NCBI GenBank assembly: GCA_021234155.1
Contig: JAJEKV010000002.1
Coordinates: 4,847,795-4,911,794 of the forward strand
DNA length: 64,000 bases
Direction of reading: 5' to 3'
Source of the DNA: Isoetes taiwanensis
Taxonomy: Eukaryota > Streptophyta > Lycopodiopsida > Isoetales > Isoetaceae
The position numbers and the translations under genes are program-made. The notes under the pieces are model-generated. The model saw only the letters and a list, made by a program, of their open reading frames with translations. It did not search any database and was not told where the DNA came from. Below, in pieces: positions 21,613 through 32,841 of the stretch; within the stretch, counting starts at the first letter, position 1, and every line of letters starts with the position of its first letter.

Positions 21613-22465
21613 GAGTTACAGTAAAAAGAAAAGCAGTGAACGTAAAGCTTACCAAACACAGTTTTCGAAGCCGGCGTTACAAACCGCTCCCATAGGTTTA
21701 AGCACCGACATCGTTTGAAGGTCTGAATGAAAAATGATAACCCTCCAGTTTGCAGATATTGTAACATCTTTAGCCCGTCCAAAAAGCACGGACTTGCGTG
21801 CATGAAGGCTTCATCGCCGGCTTATCTTTAATTTTGAAGCCATATGGAATATCTGCTATGCACAAAGTAAAATTTTGCTTGTCTAAAAGTGTCCCCAGCT
21901 TAGTGCAATCACCCTTATGACCCTGTACAAGCAGTCCTAATCAAACATTGCGAATCTTTCATAGCTAGTGTCAAAACTGCTGGGGCCGACTTCTTTTCCC
22001 TGTTCAATGGCCTTAAGTCTCCGCCTTTCCTCTTTGGCCCTACGAACCAGGTTCAAAAAGCTTTGTTGGTAGCCCTTTCCTCTTGTTTCAGAAAGAACGG
22101 TGAGACAAAGGTACAAAGACAAAACATGTTTTGTGCAAAACTTACCGGTAGTTGAAGTTAATTAAGCAGATGCTCCTCGATTGTACTTGTCGTCGTACAA
22201 GTTGGGTAAAAAGCTTGCACTCCTCCCGATCTTCTAAGTTTAGTTGCTTCATTAGTTCGGGATTTGGCAGTGACAATGTCTTTTCTCGATTAAAAAGGAA
22301 AGAGGTTGTAAGGCTAAGTGAGGAATAAAGAACATAGTACAAAAAGGCTTATGTCTTAGCTTCCTTGGCCATTTCATCGAGTAAATTCCTTGGCCACAAC
22401 CTTCTCCGTGAGGCGCATTTAAAATGTCTTTGCTTTTTAGTCCACAGAGCTGAGTCCGTGGTACA

Positions 22466-22481
22466 ATGCTCATGTTTTTTT
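22466..22481. repeat. L1 target-site duplication, left copy
   Basis: ATGCTCATGTTTTTTT here equals 26,626-26,641. It runs into a poly-T tract (to 22,502), the poly-A tail of the minus-strand L1. Confidence 0.92.
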
Positions 22482-25400
22482 TTTTTTTTTTTTTTTTTTT
22501 TTGAAGAACTGTGTCATCAATATATTAAAAGAATGGTAATGTTACAAAGCAAGTGAGGAGGAAGGAGAACGCCTAAAAGAGGCAATGATACCTCGACACT
22601 CCACAACAAACTCACGAAAAAAATCGCAACTCTATTGCTGTACAAAACCGACCATCACCATCTACAACACCCAAGAAGTCCCGCCAAATGGCAAACTTTC
22701 ATCTACTACTCCCGGGAACACCAGAAAGCTTTGAAATAGCTTGTACCGAGTCGAGGAATCGAGAGGTCGCGGCAGTGAATCCCCGAAAGATCCACAACCG
22801 CCCGCTTCCAAATCAGCCACACCAACAAACCAAGCCATGCACGGATGCAAGGTTTGCCGCAAGAGCGCCAAGCACCAGATACACATGAAGCAGCAAGAAT
22901 CGCTAGCTAGTCAATCTCACCAAATGTAGCCCTAACCCAATCCCAGCAAAGCCACGCAAGTGAGGGCATAAACCGCATAATGCTCCACAGCCTCAATGAT
23001 GAAGGCCACGACAAGGGCGAGAGGGCTCACACCCGCCTAAACCGACTCACAAGGGCATTCACCACGACATGGCCCGGTGCACCACCGCCACATAAGCACC
23101 CTAACCTTCGTGGGGAAGTGAGCTCCATGTCCACGCCCAAACCGAAGGCCATCGAGAACCCTGAAGCCGCAAAGACCACTTGCCGAAGGGGGCAAGTGTC
23201 ATGAATAGCCGCACCCAAGAAGAAGACCGCACAGCAAGAAGACACAACATCCTGATGAACCTTCCAAACCCGCACCACCACATCATCCCCGAGGGATATA
23301 GGTATGTGTAGCGGAATACTCCCACCACGTGTTCTCAGATAGCTCCTACATCGCCTCAGCGTAAAGCGAGCTCGAAAAGAACTCCCACGGGCTAGTTGAC
23401 CACCCCAATACCAATCCTCCAAGGTGAGCACAAAGCAGCTTGCTCTCCAACGGGCTCAAGGGTCCGAGCATGCACAAAGGGCAGCCAAGGGCAAGTGCGC
23501 AGGGGGGTAGAGGAACACACAAGAAAGGAGAAGAGTGGTGATAAATCGAGGCATAATCTATTTGGAAGAGCACACGACATGATCCCAAGCCCGCAACACA
23601 CACGTGGAGAAAAGGGGATGCATGTGGGAAAGGCCGAGACTATACAACAAAGGCTCCGTGGCAACTCCACATGCACATGACGGGCTTCCCAAACACCACA
23701 CAATGGCTTAAGAGATCGCAACAACAGGCCAAGACTGTGAGAAGATGCTCCATCCCGCGCAGAATGCTCCAAATAAACTTGGAGACCAACACCTTACTAT
23801 GCTTAAATCCGTAATGGCTAAGCCCCCATCCTCCCGGGCGTGAGACACTTCCACCAAGCCACTTTAACAACCGCCCCTTCATCATCCCCTCCCTTCCACA
23901 CAAAATTTCGAACAATCTTATCCAAAGCCCCGTATCTTACCCGTGAGCTAGCATCGCAGATGTCAGATACACATGAGTGCTACAGTAATCGGGACTTGGC
24001 AATAGTGATCCTACCGCCGGGACAACTTGCTACCCTTCCACCAATTGAGGTGTTTCGCAACCCCCGCAAAATCTCATCCCACACCCTCCATGGAAACATC
24101 CCTCCAAAGGGAATACCCAACAGCTTAGTAACTTATTACCCGGAAGCACCTTCCAAGGGAATAGAGCCAAACAAGGGGAGGCGGAGTCACCGGGCCCATA
24201 ATGCGGAGCACTTACCCCAATTCGTAAGAATGCCCGAGGCCAAGGAGAAAGTATCCAACAAACCCTTCACATTCCGCAAATTCCTCTTCTCGCCACCAAG
24301 AAGAGGAAAGTGTCATCGCTTAAACCGGGTTAATAAATATCGCCATCCCGCATCCGGGGCCCATCCACCATTCCTCCTCCATCGCAGCCTAAAAACACCG
24401 GAGACAAAGGCTTCCGCCACAATCGTGAACAAAAACGGGCCAAAGGGTACCCCCCGACGCACCCCCGCCTTAAGGAGAAAAGGTGGAGGGTTCACCCCGG
24501 CACACCATCGTGAGCCCGTGGCTGACCTATGCCGCTTCATGATCGTTCTCGAAAGCGTGGACCACAGCCCAACGCTAACATCATGGCGCATAAGAACTCC
24601 TAACGGACACTATCGTAAGCTTTGGCAAAGTCAAGCTTAAGATAGGCAATGCCTTGCTCTGTTTTCTCCCGCCCAATAAAGGCCCTCATAAGCTGCGGCA
24701 ACATTAGTCAAAATGTTCCTCCTGTGGACAAACCCAGATCAGACCTTACTAATGGAAGAAGTCAACACCGGCTTCAACTTCACGCCAGGCTTTCGTTGAA
24801 TAATCTTATACATGAGGATAACAAGGAGATAGGCCTCCAATCATTAATAGTAGAAGGTTGTTTAACCTTAGGAATCAAGGAAATGCATGCGGTATTCAAG
24901 ATCCTATCCATTTGAGAAGACCGCAAAGAACTCAAGGTACACCGGTACAATCGACTCACCAGCCCACTCCCAATAAGTCTAAAAAGAACTCCACAGGATG
25001 CCATCCAGCCTGTGACATTTATCCTTGGCCATGCACATACATGCCGCCGCTTAAATCCGCCTCCGAGAGTTCCCCGCCCTCCAAGCTCTCAACCGATGAG
25101 GCGTAATAGATGGTTTAATAGCCCCCAAAACAAGCCCCCCGATCTCCCGCCATAGGGAAGAATGCATTGTGCTAAAAACCCCGAGAAATGGGCATGCACA
25201 TACCTCTTCAAATCAGCGGATCCTCCAAAGTCCAGCCATCAGGCAAAGCAAGGGACGCCATAGATGCCGCGATATCGCCACGCCTAGTTGCTCTGAAGAA
25301 CACCTATTTTAACTTGTGTCCCCCTCCTTCAACAGGTAAGGGTTGTTTTCACACGCGCTCTCCCGTGACTTTAACCTGCTCCAGAGCAACAATACGCCGG

Positions 25401-26625
25401 CAACACTACATTCTCCCTAATGCCATCAAAAGGTCGCGGCCTTTAATCCTCTCCAACTCCCCGATAGAGACCATGCAACTCCCGCCGCCTTTCGCCGCGA
25501 CATGCCGCTTACCAAAGACCTTTGGCAAAACGCTTCACCCCGCCAAGGCCACCATACCGTATATACCCTTCAGAGATGAAAAGGTATCAAGCCACAACCC
25601 CGCACCGGGCCGAGAACCGCAGACGCCAAAAGTCGGGTGTTCAAACGAACACCGCCCTAGAGGGCCGAGAGGCAATCGCGACTCGACCGAACAAAACCCG
25701 AGGGTAATGATCAGAAATGGAGGTAGATGAATGTTACGGGGCAAAGAGGGCACACCATCCAAAGGCACATGGGGAAGCATAACACCGGCCATGCCGAGCA
25801 TACGCCCCTACCGCCAAGCACTAACCGCCTATTACAATAGGTGAAAGACAAGTCCCCTGTGGACCTCAACCAAGGCCAAATCCCCAGAACAAACGAGACC
25901 ATCGATCCTCTCAAACCCATGCACAACCCGGGTTCCAACCAGAGCAATCCTCTACTGGCTTCTACCATATTGAAGTCCCCTAACAACAACCAAGTTTAAC
26001 CAACCCCACCAAGGGCTCAAGAACTTATTCCGAATCGTGGGCCCATAAAGCACCCGGCTGAGAAGGCCGATTAGGGCATAAACATTAACAATCCCCACTC
26101 TTGCCCTCCCTCCAACCACTTAATTATTGCCCACCGACCAAACTCCGTCACGCAGAAAGTAATGCGGACTCGACATCCATCCTCCAAGCAATAAGAGTAC
26201 CCCACACTAGTCCTTAAGAAAGAAGCAATAGAGGCAAACCGCCTATCAACCATATTCATGAGCCTAGACATATCACCCCAGGACACTTATGCTCCTGAAT
26301 GCAAACAATATCAGGACGCAACTGCCGAAGTGCCAAAGAAACACGGGCCCTCTTACTACTAGAGGACCGCACCCCCCGCACATTCCAACTAAGGATCGAC
26401 CTATTCATCCCGGAGGAGAAATGTCCAGCCCCACATGCCTACCCACCAGGCCATCAACCCACTCCACAGAGTCATCATCTAGAGCCAGAGGATTAATCAC
26501 AGCAATATGACCCACGCTCTACGTGAGATTCCACTTCCAACACGTGTTGGAAGTCCCCCAGGCAGCTCCATAGAGTCATGGGCTGCACTAGTCTCTACCT
26601 CCACCCGGGCTGCTCCAGCCACCTC
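22482..26625 (-). mobile_element. L1-type LINE, poly-A tailed, nested insertion
   Basis: Minus-strand motifs in order: endonuclease start MNRSILSWNVRGV with PDIVCIQEHKC (from 26,408), LLGDFNMVEASRG (about 25,980), RT segments ISLIPKV...NDWRPISLLSSC (about 24,900) and GPFLFTIVAEAF (about 24,400), and a C-terminal zinc-knuckle-like region near 23,700. A poly-A tail (T-run 22,475-22,502) and a 16-bp target duplication frame it. At 4.1 kb it holds an ORF2-type region but no recognisable ORF1, so it is probably 5'-truncated. Multiple frameshifts make it inactive. It interrupts an exon of the ParB-methyltransferase gene. Confidence 0.92.
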
Positions 26626-26641
26626 ATGCTCATGTTTTTTT
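26626..26641. repeat. L1 target-site duplication, right copy
   Basis: Identical to 22,466-22,481. Removing the L1 and one copy restores a continuous minus-strand reading frame across the junction (IEGKQKNMSIVPRTQ). Confidence 0.92.
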
Positions 26642-26820
26642 GTTTTCCTTCAATATTTTTTTTTGGTTTCTTTCCGGTGGAGCTAGCTTGTTCTTTAAGC
26701 TCACCATCCTTGAACATGCAAAATATTTTTTCTTGAAGATCCCAAACCTGTTAATGGTCGAAGTCAAATAATTTAGTGTTGAGTAGCATAACTTGAAAGC
26801 CTAACCTTGAAACCAGTGCT

Positions 26821-26925
26821 CGGTATAAATTTATACCGAGCCAAGGCACGGAAAAATTTAAACCGAGCCCAGGCACGGTATAAATTTATACCGAGCCAAG
26901 GCACGGTATAAATTTATACAGTTTG
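26821..26925. repeat. TATAAATTTATA palindrome cluster 2 (intron 2)
   Basis: Three full copies and one degenerate copy lie in an array of about 28-bp units containing 'cgagccaaggcacgg'. The whole array is inside intron 2 of the ParB-methyltransferase gene (26,748-26,990, GTAAGT...ACAG). Confidence 0.88.
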
Positions 26926-27966
26926 AGGGCACTGCACAGTTCACTCTACATTAAACATACTACTAAAAGATGATTAAAAGTTTTACTTACTTGACCATCT
27001 CTGAAGGCAAGCTGGAAGTAATTGTTGTACTGCTTTACAGCCATTATAGGCTTCTTATCGAATCGAATCGAGGCAAAGACTCTGCGGACACAAGCTTCTC
27101 GAAGCTCTTGGAGCTTGTTCTTTTGCTTCTTGAAGTCCTCTCCATGCACTTGTTTAAATTCCACGTACTCTCGGTGCATAAAGCAGATCTTGTCTATCAG
27201 GCTCATTTTTAATCTGAAGTCATTGTCGAGATTGTGACTCACAGCAATGACCTTTGCTTCTTCGTCTGTCACCCCACGTAGATATGTGCTTCCACGCTCT
27301 TCCAGACTTCATTACGACTTTCTTCTTTTGAAAGTTCTTTTCTTGCTTTATAACTATGTGTGCCTCCAAGAACATAATAGGTGTAATCTTCGAAATCTGC
27401 CTTTTTGTAGTCTTTTAATTGGTTGCACTGACTTCGGTCTACCATCACAACTAGTGGCGACACATGGGCATGAGGATTCCTTCTCATTCTTTGCTTGAGG
27501 ATAGCCACATATGCCGTCAGACGACTTTCGGACTGAAGCACTCTCACCCCATCTTCATTTTTTGGTGGCCTCTTAATCGTGCTCAGTGTCAATGAAATGG
27601 TTTGCTTGAGGAGTTTGGTCTCATTAACCCTCTTAAAAATAGCACTTGACTTATCTGACGGCCGCACAACAATGTCCCCCCCAGGAGCCCTTTGGAGAGC
27701 TTCTGCTGACTCCTCTATGGTCAAGGCCTTTGTGGTTCTTGACCTTTTTTTGGTGGGAGGCTGTGTACCAATGTTGATCTCTTGCTCTTCCCTCTTGTCA
27801 CCACCGGTTCCTCCTCTTCCTCTTCTTGTTCCGAAACCTCGTCCTTCTCGACATCTTCTTGAGGAAGTGGGTACCAAAGACCATTGACCATTTCCTTTTG
27901 TTCACAAAGTACTGAGGACAAAATGTCCACTATGTCCTGTAATGCAGGGTAAATTAGAAAGATGAC

Positions 27967-27983
27967 GGTATAAATTTATACGT
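27967..27983. repeat. Single TATAAATTTATA palindrome in intron 1
   Basis: ACGGTATAAATTTATACG sits alone in the 69-bp intron 1 (27,937-28,005) of the ParB-methyltransferase gene. Confidence 0.9.
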
Positions 27984-28607
27984 GAAGCCACTAAGAACAA
28001 CTTACATAGCCCTTCTTGTAATTTTCTGCCATGTAATCATGGACGTCTTTAGGTCTGCACATGCTTATACGAAGCATTCTACTGTTCAGAATATAAAAGA
28101 CTTCACCGTTGTCATTTAGGCACTTCATAAAAATCTCATCTTCATTTTCTGTTGCAGTGAGGCTTATCATTTCGCCGGCGGGGTAAATAATCATCTTTGG
28201 TAAACTTTCCCCTCCCTGACTGATTACACAAATAAAGGTACTTCCTCGATGGGTTTGGCGCCTCGTTCCCTCAGTAATGCGTCCATGTCTGGTCTGTGAG
28301 TTCATATGTTTGTGGCTCTGTTGGGTTTGCCTTTGATGATTGGCCTCTCTGTGTGAACTTGATCTTGGGGCTGAAAAGGCGCAAAAAAACCCATTTTTAC
28401 ACCAAAAATACAGTTTTTCTCCACTATTTTGGACACTTTTAACTGTAAGAAAAATGGCTTAAAGGACCTAAAATGCACGCTATTTTAACCCTTTATTTGT
28501 GTCACTTGACCTTAAAACACAACATTATTACTCAACTACTAAGGTTGAGGACATTTTTTTAGACTCTCGACACTTTACGAGAATAGAAACCATAAATGTT
28601 GTCTTCT

Positions 28608-28907
28608 GTATAAATTTATACCGAAATTGTTCTGGAACGGTATAAACTTAGACGCCTCGAGCACGAGCGGTATAAATTTATACCGTTGCAGAACACTCGC
28701 GGTATAAATTTATACGCCTCGAGCACGAGCGGTATAAATTTATACCGATCCAGAACATTAAGAAAGTGTTCTAGAACGGTATAAATTTATACCACTTCGT
28801 GCTCGAGGACCAAGGAATGTTACAGAATAAAGATAAATTTATACCGGCCGTAGCTGGAGGCGATAAATTTATACCGCTCCAAAACAATTCGGTATAAATT
28901 TATACGT
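28608..28907. repeat. TATAAATTTATA palindrome cluster 3
   Basis: Copies start near 28,608, 28,669, 28,700, 28,730, 28,776, 28,831, 28,860 and 28,891, with one degenerate copy at 28,638. Spacing is 29-55 bp. Several have the full GGTATAAATTTATACC form. Confidence 0.9.
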
Positions 28908-29169
28908 ATGAGCTTAGACTCAAGCGATTAAAAGAGAAGAGAAACTAGAATAATGCAGTTAGACACTTACGTGGCCATGATCGTATGGATTCGCTTTATA
29001 CATTGAGGAGAAACAAATTGAGGGTATATAAAGCTAGCCATGACCGACTCAGTAGCGATATAGAAAAAAATGGAATCGGCCGTGCCGCTTTTAAGTACCT
29101 ACGGTAAGTGCCGTTCAATATATAGCGTTTCCCGCGCGTCTCTCCCATACCTGAAATTCGTGGGTTTCG

Positions 29170-29335
29170 TTATAAATTTATCGCATTTCTGTTCTATGTT
29201 GCCCTCCCTCTGTATAAATTTATACCATCTTCGTATAAATTTATATCTACCATTTCAAAGTTTCCCTTCTGCAGTATAAATTTATATACCATCTCGGTAT
29301 AAATTTATACCGTCTATCTACGTCATAAATTTCTA
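29170..29335. repeat. TATAAATTTATA palindrome cluster 4
   Basis: Five copies (near 29,171, 29,211, 29,233, 29,273 and 29,298) and one degenerate copy lie just upstream of the rightward transposase gene, ending about 25 bp before its first ATG at 29,361. Confidence 0.88.
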
Positions 29336-29360
29336 TGATTAAGGACCTAACTTTCTGAGT

Positions 29361-32300
29361 ATGGCTCGAGAGAAAAGAAGCTCAGAGCCTCCCTCTTACG
29401 TTAGGGCTTCCTCCTCAATGACTTTCACACCTCCTCAATCGACACGAGAAGTAGCCCGCGAAATGCGCCTCCGATATTCAAACCCCCGGCTACGTTGGGT
29501 TTACTCCACCCGACCACCTCGGCTTCCACCACCAGTTCAATTTACTCCACCACACCCCTGCTCCTGACGTCATTTGCCCCCACCAATGCATTTTGCTCCA
29601 CCCGCGGGGCTACAGAGCTCAGATTACCTCCTCCGGTTCATTTTTAACGCGTCTCCCATAGTCCCATCGTAGGCTGCCTCCGGAGGCAAATCGCGCCAAC
29701 TCCATCCATTTCGTTAATTGGTACTACAACAAAGTGGGAGCATTCGGCGCCCGCAACTCACTCGTGTTCTCACGACGCCGGGGAGCTGGTCAATTACGTC
29801 ACCAACCTCGATTATTTTTCCCGGAGAGGGAAAGCACCTCCCCCCAGGACTTGCCCACACCAAACCTCTCAGCATCTACTAGTACACCATTTGTTGCTCC
29901 CGTGTCAGACGAAGAAACACTTCATGTTGATCTCTCAGATGAGGACCTACCAAAGCCACAAGACTCTATGTTCGAATTCAAAGCTCCTGCAAGTAAAAAT
30001 CTTAAGCGAAACTTACACAAGAAAGCATGTACATCCCAAAGAAGAAAGAAACTTATGGACAAGGCTCACTTGAGGGTAACACATACAAAGCACTGTTGTT
30101 CTCAACGTTCTTTGCTTAAGATTGGACTAAAGGAATTGAGGTTGATTCGTGATAGTTACAGTTCAATGACTCTGTTAGACCAAAGGGGCTACTTAGCCTT
30201 CAATATTAGGCCAGATTATGATGAAAGGTTTACTTACATAGCTGGTGGCCACACGATCGTCAAACGACCTTTTGATTCATGCTTTTCAGGCGACTTGACC
30301 GCTGTAAAAAGGCTTGACAAGAATCCGGGCATTAATGACTCCGCCATTAGGGAGGTATATCGAGAATTCATGCCCTTCAATGTGTTTCTTGGATGGAAGG
30401 TTTCTTTAAGGAGTCATGCAGAAACTCCCTAACAACCCTATGTACCACTTGGTGACAACTTCCAACAAACGTGAAGTCTGATAATTATAAGGATATGTGT
30501 GTTGAGGTTGGAGAACGCCATATGCTGCTACTCTTACTTCAGCGTGCTCGGAAAAAGAGTTTTCTCAGCGTATCCATTCCTAGAAAAGCAGGATGTCTTT
30601 TGTGCTACATAGCTCTGAATTAAAGCTGGAGACAAAATGCAAGGACACTTCACACTAAAAAAAGTAAGCTTCCAAAAGCGTGTTCTTGCCTAATTCTACT
30701 TAAAAGTAGGTTCTTTCCTAAACATATTTTTCATTTAGGATGCATTGAAAAGAAACCTGAACAAGCGGAGAGAACAACAATCTTTGGAAAGGGAGAAAAT
30801 TGACAAAACATAGGAAGAAAGCCTTTGGAACAACCACTTTCGGCTACATATCGGTTGTTATTGATGGAATGGACGAGGAAGAAGACCACCCTACCACATT
30901 TTGTCAATGTGCCTAAGGATGCTCTGAAGAAGATTTCATACACGCATGTTGTTGGTGCTATGGTATTTAATGGAAAACTATCTTGCAAGGCATTTTTGAA
31001 CTATCAAACATTCATGCTGATCCAAATCTCACTATCACAATATTGAATAAGCTTCTTTCCAATCTAGAACATATACCTCGGGTTCTATATCTTGACTAGA
31101 CAACACGACAAGACAAAATAAGAATCGGGCATTGTTTGCTTATCGTGCTATGCTAGTTGAGAAACAAATCTTTAAGAAGGTGAAGATTGGTTTTACGCTG
31201 TTGGTCATACACACGATCAAATTGATCGGATGTTGATGAGGTTCTCTAAGCGTCTTGCTCGAAAAAGCTCTCAACCTACCAAAGAATGATTGAGGTTATC
31301 AAGATTCCTACAATCCTCGTCCGGACATCGAAGTTATTAGAAGAAACTTATGATTTCAAGGAATGGATTTACCGGAGAGATCAACTGGGTCGCTATTGAG
31401 CCCTTGAGAAACATTACATTTCAACATCAGATCAAAATTCCACTTGTAGATGGCAAGGCCATCTTACAAGGAAAGAAATATGCCGCGCATCCTTGCGATT
31501 AGCGCGGCGGTGTATTCAATTCATTCGCACCATCCCCAATACTAGTTCTATGCTCTCTGCGAGAATCAAATGCCTCTAAAAAAGCTTGAAAGAAATCACA
31601 AAGAGTAAAAAGGAGGGAAGAGCATTTGACTCAAACAAATCATTGGATTATATTGAGACAAGTATTTGATCATGCTCTAACCACTTTGGGGAGGCGAGAT
31701 GCTTTATGGTGGCCTCAGTTTTTTTCGGCGGCGTGACATGTTGCAAGCTTCATTACAAGGTCGAAGACCGGTTACATTCAAGCGGCCATCTAGGCAAACT
31801 CCTCCCTACAAGTTGAGAATCAAGAGGAACATGTAGAGATAATGGCTAGCTCGGATGAAGATGACAGAGTCATGTACATAATCGCCCCAGATACGGCACA
31901 ACAAGTTGCTCGAAAGTATCAGGTTAGGTCCGAGATTGAGAAAAGGAATGCTCATAAATTTGTCCCGGTGATAATGATGAATCTGGAAAACTATTCTGGC
32001 TAGCTAAAGTACTGGAGATAACAAGAGAGGATGGAATTCCCACTCAATTAAAAGTGCACTGGATGAGAACAAATGCTGCCAATGCTTTCAGTGGGAGTTA
32101 TACTTTGGAGATGGTAAAAATAGGAGTGGGAAAGAGAGCAAAGTCCAAAGCAAACACTGTTGTCATAGATCTAGCTGAAGTAAAGGTTCTTGCATATGAC
32201 TTTGTTCTGACTGCTGCTAATAAGTTACGTATGGTCACTCAAACTTTAATAAGGTCGGCATGTGGATTAGTCAAACAACCTAGAAAGGTGGCCAAAAAAG

Positions 32301-32460
32301 ATGATGAGGATTCACTTGTAGACAGTGAGGAAGAAGATCGTTCGAGTACATCCAGTTTTGAGAGTGAAGCTGAGGATGAAGGCTCAAGTGATCAGGGATT
32401 AAATGAGTCTGAGGATGAGATGCATCCTGATATTGCTGCAAAATGTAAGTTTGTCCGATG
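29361..32460 (+). pseudogene. DUF7869-like RNase-H-fold transposase (decayed)
   Basis: The N-terminal part is basic and proline-rich (MAREKRSSEPPSYVRAS). An open stretch at 29,734-30,432 has HCCSQRSLLKIG and MTLLDQRGYLAFNI. Later, in shifting frames, come YISVVIDGMDEE (about 30,850), LDNTTRQNKNRALFAYRAML (about 31,094), VGHTHDQIDRM and FSKRLAR (about 31,200), YDFKEWI, then a C-terminal block with FWLAKVLEI (about 31,995) and an acidic tail ending at 32,460. The VIDGMD, LDN..R.NKNR and GHTH..ID.M motifs match from memory the uncharacterised transposase-like proteins carrying DUF7869 in plants, oomycetes and cnidarians, with Asp residues as candidate DDE/D catalytic residues. Stops and frameshifts abound. 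Confidence 0.75.
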
Positions 32461-32802
32461 ACTCGAACATGTAAAGAACAGAAAGTGCAGATGATCAGTG
32501 TTTCTCAAAATGTCCTATATTTTTGACAATTTTGTTCATAATTTTGTACAATTTTCACAACCTTGAATATATCACTTCTTTGTCACTCTACTACCCTTGC
32601 TATTTTTTTATTGCCCCTTTTTTGCTACACTTTATATAAGTAACTATTTTTTGTTCTAAATTAGGATGATGAAAATTGCTATTTAAAATTTTTGCATGGA
32701 AGTTATGTTCAATCAACCCCTCAAAAAGGGTACCTAAATTACCTAAATTGTCACACCTGTCACACAAAAACCTTAAAAATGGACTTTTTAAGGGAATTTT
32801 AG

Positions 32803-32821
32803 GGAATCTTTCAAAGATTCC
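32803..32821. repeat. Subterminal palindrome
   Basis: GGAATCTTTCAAAGATTCC is a perfect 9-bp inverted repeat with a single central base, 20 bp inside the right terminal repeat. TTTGAAAGATT also occurs inside the left end (20,290-20,300). Confidence 0.85.
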
Positions 32822-32841
32822 TTTTGAAGTGCGTTTGGAGC

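Larger units (their letters stand above)
20617..28305 (-). pseudogene. ParB-like domain / beta-class amino-DNA-methyltransferase gene (disrupted)
   Basis: Exon 1 (28,006-28,305) starts MNSQTRHGRI. Exon 2 (26,991-27,936) joins it in phase and encodes an acidic stretch and then a ParB-like core: a YYVLGGTHSYKARKEL segment about 45 residues before YVG-TDEEAKVIAVSHNLDNDF. Compare bacterial ParB 'DGHHR' and 'LsdeEa..lAl.EN'. Exon 3 (from 26,747) continues VWDLQEKIFCMF and is split by an L1. Further on come CIADIPYGF (DPPY-like motif IV, about 21,850), FHSDLQTMSVLKP, PRLVSCFEHFHIGF, QKPRGLISNLIQVF (motif X-like, about 21,120), ILDAFSEQ (motif I-like) and NVVSADIDPDK (motif II, about 21,010). The C-terminus is acidic and proline-rich. 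This permuted order is that of beta-class N4C/N6A methylases. Frameshifts at an A7 run and a G4 run, plus others in exon 3, disable it. Confidence 0.78.
28306..29360. promoter_or_regulatory. Divergent intergenic region with palindrome array
   Basis: This region lies between the two divergent genes. It holds about eight palindromes at 28,608-28,905 and five at 29,170-29,330. Around 28,650-28,750 a roughly 61-bp unit combining 'gcctcgagcacgagc', the palindrome and 'cagaaca' is tandemly repeated. The palindrome contains TATAAA in both directions, so it could act as paired TATA boxes for divergent transcription, as a protein-binding site, or both. Confidence 0.6.

Noticed and set aside
22688-26510. 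Plus-strand open frames of up to 266 codons in the L1
   Set aside because: Antisense to the L1 ORF2; the minus strand carries the recognised EN and RT motifs.
21441-29335. CRISPR-like array of palindromic repeats
   Set aside because: Spacers vary widely in length and share flanking words, there are no cas genes, and the setting is a eukaryotic transposon.
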